Shown in pieces: positions 56,329 through 64,000 of a stretch of 64,000 nt of DNA (positions within the stretch are counted from its first letter, which is position 1; every line of letters begins with the position of its first letter). A program made the position numbers and the translations under genes. The notes below the pieces were generated by a model. That model was not told where the DNA came from, did not search any database, and saw nothing but the letters and a program-made list of their open reading frames with translations. The DNA is from Bipolaris cookei. Its lineage: Eukaryota > Ascomycota > Dothideomycetes > Pleosporales > Pleosporaceae. Location: contig NRSV01000027.1 of the NCBI GenBank assembly GCA_002286855.1, positions 17,772 to 81,771 of the forward strand, given 5' to 3'.

Positions 56329-59278
56329 TTTGATGGAAAGTTTGTTGATCTGGGATGCTTTGGAAAAAGTAGTATATAGCAAGAATAGAAGCGAGTTGAA
56401 GATGTAGAGAGCGTGGTATGCGTCAAGCAAATGAAGGACTGAATGGATTTGACGTTGGATGTCCTCTTCTTCATGGGGTATTTGTTGCACTTATACTCGT
56501 TTCACTGTGCAACTGCCGCTCCTGTTCTCCAGCAATTGCTCCGAGGGCGTTCCAGGTACAAACGGTAGAATGTCTCCCGAGTGGGGATCGTGACCCGAGC
56601 GCAACGCATCATGCGTCTGAATCAAGGAGCCTGAGGAGGTGCTTTAATTGGACGCCACGCCTCACAGATGGCATCTGTTTCGTGGAATGTAGGGCTTGGT
56701 GCCAAGTCAAGTCGATTTGGGCTAGAAACAGGCGGTCGTGCCGACGCTAGCCCGTGGAAAAATGCCAAGCTGTGTCGTGAAACCGTAAACAGATCCACAT
56801 CAATCCCGTTCATCTGGGATGCCAAGGCGCGTAGCAATTTCCGCTCTCCAGATAGAACGACTGGCCAGTTAAGCAATCTTCTGCCAACTCCTCACAGTTG
56901 AATTACAAGTCGTTCACGACTCAAGACACGGGACGGGTGGTCGTGCTAGAATGCACACTTGATCAAGTGAAGGTTCTTCCGCTGCTCCTCCCTCCCTATG
57001 TTAGTGCCCAGTCGGCATCATGTTCATTTAAGCTCAAAACTACGCAGTGTGTCTTGGCGTAGCGGACCTCGTATTGCGGATGGGGTGGACGATGGGGCCT
57101 CTAGCTCTGCTCATCGATCCTGCAGCATCTCACCCATGCCTTTGTGCAACTAGTGAAGCTTCTATTGAGTACGTGCGGTGCACTTGTCGGATTGACTGAT
57201 TCCACATCGGACTCTGGAATATTTTCCGATAGGTCTAGATACCTGTGTCGTGTTTGGCGCAATCCCAGAATGCCATGGAATTATAGATTGGTGGCTGGAT
57301 TTGCATAGAAAGATATGTTTCCGCCTAAGGGCTTATGGTGTTTCATCAGCTGTAGCAATTTTTCTCAATGTTTGGACGTTGCGGTGTCGACTCTTGGGGC
57401 CGCGTAGCAAAGAAGTGTTGTTCGGAAGGACCGAAAGGGTACTGGATGAAGGACTTAAACACTGCAATGGTACTTGGATATGGTTGAGCAGCATGATCCA
57501 TCCATGGAACTATTAGTCGGGGTGCCTGACTGAGCAGACCTGCGGCAGTAGTCTGTTAAGGAGCTAGGAGGTGGCTGTTTCGAGTTCCCACGAAGCCAGA
57601 AATGCCATCCGAGACCGGTGCGCTTCCCATTGCGGGATGTCACGTGATAGTAATGTCAAAAAGATCTCAATGCTCCACAAGCCGCTGTCAACACTGGAAA
57701 CATTCTAGAAGTACATACTTCTTCTTTCGGCTATCGAGCTTTGGAAGATATGCGTCCTCATTTCAACGGGGATCCTGCGTTCTATCGTCAAGGTCCCATC
57801 TTAAATTACAATGTACCCTGTACCCAACACGGTTCACGGACATGCTCGTCTCTTCCGTAGGCGCATGCAGCTACCCGAAAACTGGGGGCTTTGGGAACCC
57901 GCCCTGCCAAGAAAACTCCTGGCAAATGCTAAACAAGAGCAGTAAGTACACCGTTATCGGGCTTTTCTTTGAGATTCGTCATGCAAACCATGAAAACTAT
58001 GAAGGAAAATGAATACTAAGATATCTCACCAATGTAGGGGAATTGCACAGCAAACGTTTCTGAATCTGCGTTTTGTCGTTGGCGGAATAACTTGGACGCC
58101 TAGGTAGTCAGCATCACATCCTCAAGTTTCTTGGCTCATATGTAGATATTTCATATGGATCGGGCCTTTCTAATCCAAAATGGAGTGCAAAGTCCGGTAA
58201 ATAGCTAATTTAAAGACAATATCTGTGCACCGTCGCGAAGGCCATCTCACTGGTCACCCTGTCAGCCCTATCATTTTCTCCGGCAAACCTGCCAAATGGT
58301 TGTTTCCCATATCATGCTGTACGTATGTCTCTGCCAAGAGACCTCTTCATCCCAAAGCCTACATAAGTTTAGCGGAAATGTCTCTTAATGTGCACTGTTG
58401 GAGATGACTTGATTACCTCAAACGACCTTCAGAATAAAGAGGAGAACTTTCACACAGCAATTCCACAAACGAATCTCTATGCTCGAAATCATTTCGTCAT
58501 ATCGAGATCTATGGCCGTATACTACGACATGAACGTTCCCTTTACTTGTGGCCCGTATGTACAAACATGCTTCCAGAATCTTGGAACCGCCCATTGGGAA
58601 AACGCACAAACGCTGTGACAAGGAGCGGAGATAATCGTGCTAAATAAGCGCAACGGCAGATCGAATATCGCGGAATGGTTCTGGCCAGTCGAAGTGTGTC
58701 AATGAGTCATAATGGCCAATCAGGTTGCCTCAATGAGCTCAAAAGAGTCGTAGCTCGACATGTCCATGGTCGGGGCGTCCTTTCCCATACCTCCTTTCCC
58801 AAGATTTAATTCTGAAAGCGCATGGCCCCCAATCGTGATTACAACCAAGAAAACCTGCTCTTTTGCTGCTGCGTATACGCAGTGTGCTGCTAATTTCCGC
58901 ATCGAGTAACGCAAATCAGGCGTGCATAACCCCTTTCCCCACTTTTTCTTGATCGATTCAAATGAACATCTTTCAGTCGGTTTTTCTCGTGAGAAATATG
59001 AAGGAATTATCAGTTGCAAATGAAGAACCAGCAATGATATTGGGTGCTAAAAGTGTGAGGTGAATTTTAAGTTCACATATTGAACAGGGATGGGCCCACT
59101 ATGATGCCGCCAGGTAAAAACAAACTTTGACCATTCATTCCCGCAACCTGTATTCACTACATATCTGTTAGATGCATCTTCCGACATTCCGATATTCCGA
59201 CTGTACTTTACTCGCAGTAGAAATTGTAGCCTACAAAAACGCTTTCCTCACAATGGATGGTAACGTACTTTTTCGCTA
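56329..59278. other. Gene-poor stretch, 2.9 kb
   Basis: No supported gene. A frame at 58720-59034 (minus) has no ATG and weak protein-like character (SMRKLAAHCVYAAAKEQ); it could be a gene remnant. Confidence 0.35.
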
Positions 59279-61187
59279 TCAAACACTCGGCTTAGCACGC
59301 GCGTATAGCTCCTCATCTGGCGGCAGATACCGCGGACAGATGCTAAATGGAATCGCCCCCTTTGCAGCCAAGTATCTCTTGTATTTCAGCGCTTTACCGA
59401 GGACTTGAGCCTGGTTGATACCGAATTCTTTTTGCACGCGCGTCATGCATTTTGCTACGAAGTCTTGGCTCTCTGGGGATGCGATGGGCATGGAGCCAGC
59501 CTGTAGAAGGTAAAAAGGTTGGTGGGGACTAATCCAATAATGCGACAAATAGAGAGAAGGATACGTACCACATAAAGGGCCCATACAGTTGAGTAGCCTC
59601 CTGCCACACGGACGATGGGAAGACGGTCTTTGACTGAGCCAGTGCCGATGAAGGCTTTGACAACGCCTGATGGCATGCCTTTGAAGTTTTGATCAAGGGT
59701 CTTCAGAGCAGTCTGAAACTCTAAAGGTGCGTCTGGAGGAGTTTTTGGAGAACTTGCGGTTGATGGCGACGAGCAGGGTCCATCCCAAACAGACGTCGGA
59801 GTTGACTTATCGCTAGCGCGATCTGATGTATCGCTTGGTGCTACGCCAGGTACATCGTGTAGGAATTGCGGCATGCCAGCCAAGATATCTGATTGTAAAC
59901 TATACAAGGTACGGACACTCGTTTCCAGTTGTTCATGGTACTTTGCTCCGACCAGGGCTGGTGGTGTAGACGCGAAACCTGCCAGTATACAATTTCGGAT
60001 AATGTCATGAAAATATATTCTGTTGTAGCGCACCCAGTTCCAAGTCTGAGCGGCTATCGCCGTGTAGTAGATATGGTAGAAGTGGTCGAAGATGTCTGGT
60101 CGTTTCTCGCATAAGACAATATCGTAGTCCCATTCCGGCCCTTGGTCTTTGAAGATATTAATTGCGATATTATCGAGTTCAAGCGCTGACTCTATAATGT
60201 CAGGCAGCGAATGGATTTGCTGATTCAAAATGCGTGCTCGAAGGTCGATGGTTTTGATATGGAGAAAGAAGAAGCGGTTTCTAGGGTCTTTGGTGTCCAT
60301 GTGTTTTATGACTTCAGTGTTAAGGTCGTGAACAAATTTGGGAAGGGGCATGCCCTTTCCCATGCAGTTCATGGTAAGAAGCCCAACGGTATGGAGGTAC
60401 ATGCGCTGCCCAGCTGGGGTTGAAAACTGGTCCATGCCTCGCATCTTGATGAGGGAGGCAGCACCTTCGACATGGTTGCTCCACCCTTGCAAGCTCGTCT
60501 CATTGGAAGTCGCTTCAAACATGCCCAAGAGATTAATAGATGTGAGGGTGCTATCGGCCTTGACAGCTGTAGGGGAAGATATGGCAGCATTAGTCATCTT
60601 GATGGCATTCAAATACCAGCGAGTGGCTTCACGCTTCAGGCGAGGATCCATGTACAGGTTTGCTATTCCAGCGATGCCTAGAGCTGTCATAGACGTGGAG
60701 ACCAACGGATGGAAACCATGCGTCGACAGATGTTTCTGGTACTCATCGGACTGTATAGGTGGCTGATCAATGCCAAGAGTATAGTAGGACATGAAGAAGG
60801 AAATTCCTTGATCGATCAGTGACGCTGTTACGGCCGGGGTTGGCGATTGTTGGGCTACTATGTGCAAGTAAGCTTCCAGCAGATTACGCGCATTGCTTTC
60901 ATCCTGAGCATCACGAGCCGCGATAGCTTTTGCCTTTGCTTTTTTTGCCTTTGCTTGAACATTCGCTGTTTCATCGTGGAAGAAGTTGTCGATGTTGCGA
61001 TCGTATCCTGGGCATTGGAGATGGCGTTCAGAGCATTTGACGCAGCCACCGGGGCGCTCATCACACTGTGGTTTGGTTTGGGTAAGTGTCTTGCAGTCGA
61101 GATGGACCGAGCTTACGGTCTACGTACTTTAATTCTACGCTCACGACATTTTTTGCACCCAGTAGAAGGCCGGCCACGATACACCAT
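59279..61187 (-). CDS. Zn2Cys6 fungal transcription factor
   Basis: Three exons, 61187-61128, 61065-59569 and 59500-59279, introns 62 and 68 nt; 592 residues. The binuclear zinc cluster is split by the first intron: GCKKCRERRIK in exon 1 and CDERPGGCVKCSERHLQC in exon 2 complete C-x2-C-x6-C-x6-C-x2-C-x6-C. A Lys/Ala-rich linker (about 50-70) follows, then the helical fungal-specific regulatory region (DSTLTSINLLGMFEATS, GWSNHVEGAASLIKMRG). The arrangement is that of Fungal_trans_2 type regulators. The protein would bind CGG-type sites in the nucleus; targets are unknown. There is no pathway cluster beside it to suggest one. Confidence 0.88.
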
Positions 61188-61641
61188 GCTGACAGCTCAC
61201 GCGCTTGAGAACGTGCCTTCGTATACTTTGAAGAAAGATGATGGGGATATTAAGAATCAGCTGAAAGGTTTTTACCTAGAGATAGACTGCGAAAGCCGTT
61301 ACTAAGGCTGTAGAATAGTTCACAGGCATATGGTATAAGGCTTAGCTGCTCATGTGGCTGTGCAGGGGCCATGGTAGGCGGTGACCGGAAGGCCCGAAGA
61401 CAAAGCCTCTTTGGCACATACGTCAGCGGTCGTTGAGATGGAAAGCCTAACGCTAAAAATATGTTGTGTGTCATTGGTGAGATAGTACCAGTATTGTCTC
61501 TATCAATATCGAATTAAACAGAGCTAAAGTGAGTGGTCTGGCATTTAGGAGAGTTGTTATGTAGAGTTGCTGCTTGGTTCTATGAGTCGATTAGTATCTA
61601 TTTATATTTTAATTTTGGCTTACGTCATCGAATAACCAAAA
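61188..61641. other. Intergenic between transcription factor and tRNA
   Basis: No gene seen. The first 100 bp are the promoter side of the transcription factor. Confidence 0.4.
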
Positions 61642-61722
61642 GGCGTTGTGGCGGAGTGGTTATCGCGCAAGACTAGAAATCTTGTTCCTTCGGGAGCGTC
61701 AGTTCGAATCTGGCCAACGTCG
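61642..61722 (+). tRNA. tRNA-Ser (anticodon AGA)
   Basis: Acceptor GGCGTTG pairs with CAACGTC (one G-U), followed by discriminator G. The D-arm has GCGGAGTGGTTATCGC, the anticodon stem is CAAGA/TCTTG with loop CTAGAAA giving anticodon AGA, a long class II variable arm (TTCCTTCGGGAGC) is present, and the T-arm has GTTCGAATC. A T-run terminator follows at 61724-61730. No intron. Confidence 0.93.
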
Positions 61723-62004
61723 TTCTTTTTTGCGTATTGAACATTGTAGAACAACCTAACTGATCAGACAAGTTTTTTTGGCCTAATTAGGGTTCTTTCC
61801 GTTGTCGAGGGTTAGGTTTAATTTTCCCAAGGCTATAGCTGTGGTTATAGTCATAGTTATAGTACTTGTGTTTATGATAATAGCCATTATTTTATCAATA
61901 ATCCAACGCCCTGCCTATATAGTCCCACAATAACAATAATACAAAGTTAATAGACAAGTTCCTATACTATATATCTAAGAGACATTTGAAACCTAGTATA
62001 GTAT
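61723..62004. other. Intergenic, AT-rich
   Basis: TATAG/TTATAG-rich sequence between the tRNA and the poly-Asp gene's 3' end. Only the tRNA terminator T-run is recognisable. Confidence 0.4.
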
Positions 62005-62129
62005 TTATACCTGACCATCACAAACACCAGCATGACAGTACTTTCCGCAACCTTGCTCCCAAGTCCACGCCTTGACATCAGTAATACTTTGACCATAGTA
62101 ATCATCGTGATCATCGTGACCATCATCAT

Positions 62130-62176
<47 letters not shown>

Positions 62177-62572
62177 CAATTTTGATGTCCTTTTCCCTTA
62201 TTATGACTCCAAACACCATTGCCACACTCATAAATGCAAGTGCAGTACTCTGACCCATCATCCTGGCGGGTGCACAGGGAGCGGTCGCCCGTCTGTTTCG
62301 CGTATAAAGTACCCAGACTAGCTATGGATACGTCTGTGCGAGGTTAGAGGATATCTGGGTTTGATGATAGTAGTGGGTGGTAGAATGGGTTGGTTGGGGG
62401 CGAGTGATATTGTGAGGAGATTGTGGGGAGACGCACTGAGGTTCTGCATGAGTTCCCAACCACATGCTTTCTTCTGCAGTGTTTTGGGGCTGTCTGCGAT
62501 AGAGGTGGAGATAAAGGAGAGTGGTAGGAGTAGCATTGCGATCAGCATGATTATGGAGAGTTGATACTTCAT
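62005..62572 (-). CDS. Small secreted cysteine-rich protein with poly-Asp tract
   Basis: Two exons, 62572-62437 and 62321-62005, joined across a 115-nt intron (donor GTGCGT, branch TCTAACC, acceptor CATAG); 150 residues. A strong signal peptide (LSIIMLIAMLLLPLSFISTS) ends near residue 26. The mature part has nine cysteines (37, 62, 72, 74, 78, 94, 137, 141, 146). Between the sixth and seventh lie 15 consecutive Asp (95-109) and YDDGHDDHDD, all encoded by a GAT repeat. The C-terminal block WTWEQGCGKYCHAGVC looks folded. I do not recognise the family. Size, secretion and cysteine content fit an apoplastic effector-like or metal/calcium-binding protein, but this is inference. The final CAG-GTATAA could also be a splice donor. 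Confidence 0.6.
62131..62175 (+). repeat. ATC trinucleotide microsatellite (15 units), coding on the minus strand
   Basis: Fifteen perfect ATC units, read as GAT (Asp) in the secreted protein gene. Flanking imperfect units extend to 62101. Confidence 0.95.
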
Positions 62573-63029
62573 GGTTGTGGGTGATGGCTGCAAAGAAAAA
62601 AAAGAGGCGAGTAGATGTGCAAAGTTTCAGGGTTAGTCGCAGCGTTGAAGGTGTTTGGCGTTGGGTTTGCTTCTTTTACCGGCGAGTAGAACATGTTCAT
62701 GGGAGGCGGTGTTTGCACGCACACGTGGCTAGTTGCAGGCCGTGCCATCAAACCACAACGGTGTGAAGAGACGTGCATTGAATGTCGTCGTCGTATCAAG
62801 GCATTATGTGTCACTTGGCAATCACACGATTATCACGGGAATGGTCGATATGTGAACCAAGGGTAGTGGTATGTGCGTAGGACCAAGTAGCTTATTCATA
62901 GTAGTATCCCGTGGTCATATGATCATCGACTAGTCAATGTGATACCCCGAACGCCTCGCTATGCAAATGGGTATCAAAGGCTGTCTAGCCAGCAAGAAGA
63001 CAAAAAGACAAAACGCCATAGTGTTGAAA
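62573..63029. other. Intergenic
   Basis: Promoter side of the poly-Asp gene and 3' side of Ssu72. No gene supported. Confidence 0.4.
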
Positions 63030-63937
63030 TCAAAACCATGCAAGACTCCAGAGCGCGGGCATGTTTGGCCAGCGCTCTTGCCATGTAGCGAGAATCTCGG
63101 GCACACGCTCGTCAAAGCCAGAACGAGCAGCACCGCCACCGGACAGCCATCCGTTGTCACCATGTATCTCTCGCTCTTTTGCAGCAGCTTCATTCAGACT
63201 GAGTGCAAGATCTAGAATAGCTTTGCCGCCAACAAGGGCTTCCTCGTGGTTGTCCTTAATATCGACATTGAAGACATGAACGGGCCGGTTGAGCTTTCCG
63301 CCCTTGTTGTGAAGATCCTCGAGCACGGCATCAAAACAACGTTCTTCACAGGTGATGACAACGTCAACTACTCCAGCCTCAGTACCTTGGGAGCCCTTGT
63401 CCTCGGCATGGTCAAGGCGAGGCTTGCCAGGTACCCAGTCCTGGAAGCGCTCAGGGTAACCCTTGATGTTCAAATTACGACCCAACATGTTGAGCAGGCC
63501 GTTGTTTGTGTACAGAGCGGCGTTTTGCTCGGCGAGCTCATCATGGATGGCACGATAGGTTGTGCTATTAAAATGATACACATTGGGCTGGGTGATGGTC
63601 GGCCCGGGCAGACGCACGAGGGAGCCGGTGCCGAAACTGATAGTTGGGAGATGGGCCGACGCAAGTTGGAGATGAGCTTCCATGGAGCTGCCAGAGTTAG
63701 GGCCAAGATGGGGAGAGCAATGCATAGCACATACCGATTCTGATTACTAGCACATACAGTGCAGAACTTTAGCTTGAAACTGTTGTCGGGGACTACATTC
63801 TGGTCTGGCTGGGCGTCACTGGCACCGTCCATGCCCATAGGCTGGGGTTCGGCGGGTGGGGGCGGAGGCACAGCTGTGGGCGTCGCCTGTTGCTGCTGCT
63901 GTTGCTGCCTCGCGCGTAGTCGTGGGTCGGCCGACAT
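63030..63937 (-). CDS. SSU72: RNA polymerase II CTD phosphatase Ssu72
   Basis: Two exons, 63937-63735 and 63687-63030, 47-nt intron; 286 residues. The CX5R phosphatase loop is VCASNQNRSM (C62 to R68), split by the intron within the Arg codon. Downstream segments YHFNSTTYRAIHDELAEQN, LNMLGRNLNIKGYPERFQDW, VVDVVITCEERCFDAV and HVFNVDIKDNHEEA are the typical Ssu72 core, including the Asp region used as general acid. It removes phospho-Ser5/Ser7 marks from the Pol II tail and works within the cleavage/polyadenylation complex in the nucleus. A 55-residue N-terminal extension with seven Gln (11-17) and a Pro run precedes the core; yeast Ssu72 starts near its core. Confidence 0.95.
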
Positions 63938-64000
63938 TTTTTTTTCGCGTCTTTTGGGCGCAGCTCTGCAAATTCTTCACCAAAGTCAGTTGCGGTTCTA

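Noticed and set aside
58720..59034. Possible gene remnant (SMRKLAAHCVYAAAKEQ)
   Set aside because: Starts with TTG, no homology I can name, and needs invented introns to extend.
60847..61305. 152-codon plus-strand frame opposite the transcription factor N-terminus
   Set aside because: Antisense shadow of the zinc-cluster exons.
61962..62261. Poly-Met and poly-Ile frames over the ATC microsatellite
   Set aside because: These are the other two readings of the repeat; only the poly-Asp frame connects to a signal peptide and cysteine-rich flanks.

Overview
The window is chromosomal DNA of a filamentous ascomycete. The evidence is short GT-AG introns (mostly 47-80 nt with CTAAC/CTGAC-like branch sites), widely spaced monocistronic genes on both strands, and fungal gene families. 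The plant-cell-wall and necrosis-type secreted proteins, the LINE and pogo-like relics, and a five-exon gene whose relatives I know mainly from Pleosporales point to a plant-associated dothideomycete such as Pyrenophora or Alternaria. The genus is inference only.

Layout. 1-5 kb: the 3' part of a gene running off the left edge, then a Tad-like LINE copy on the minus strand facing a short 3' fragment of a second copy on the plus strand, meeting at a single N (4010). 5-12 kb: three conserved fungal proteins of unknown function and a DUF1593 hydrolase-like gene. 12.7-15.3 kb: an NLP-family secreted protein and a calcineurin-like phosphoesterase. 16.1-18.4 kb: two degenerate pogo-type transposons in tandem. 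18.9-25.1 kb: an SMP-30-like lactonase, the U2AF small subunit, a tail-anchored-looking protein and an N-acetylglucosamine-induced protein homologue. 26.7-33.3 kb: HMG-CoA reductase converging on an Srk1/Rck2-like kinase. 35.4-40 kb: a SET/MYND protein divergent from a YIL108W-like metallopeptidase. 43.1-51 kb: a secreted DUF7492 (HSW) protein, a small membrane protein and a GH76 alpha-1,6-mannanase-like protein. 51.2-56.3 kb: the five-exon family protein and a PL3 pectate lyase. 59.3-64 kb: a Zn2Cys6 transcription factor, tRNA-Ser(AGA), a small secreted cysteine-rich protein whose poly-Asp tract is a GAT microsatellite, and Ssu72.

Housekeeping functions (sterol synthesis, splicing, Pol II CTD dephosphorylation, stress signalling) are mixed with secreted proteins aimed at plant or fungal wall polymers (NLP, PL3, GH76, DUF7492). 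I see no biosynthetic cluster or operon-like arrangement. Exon boundaries were read by eye from splice motifs and frame continuity. For every multi-exon gene the summed exon length is a multiple of three. Several kilobase-scale gaps hold no gene I can support.
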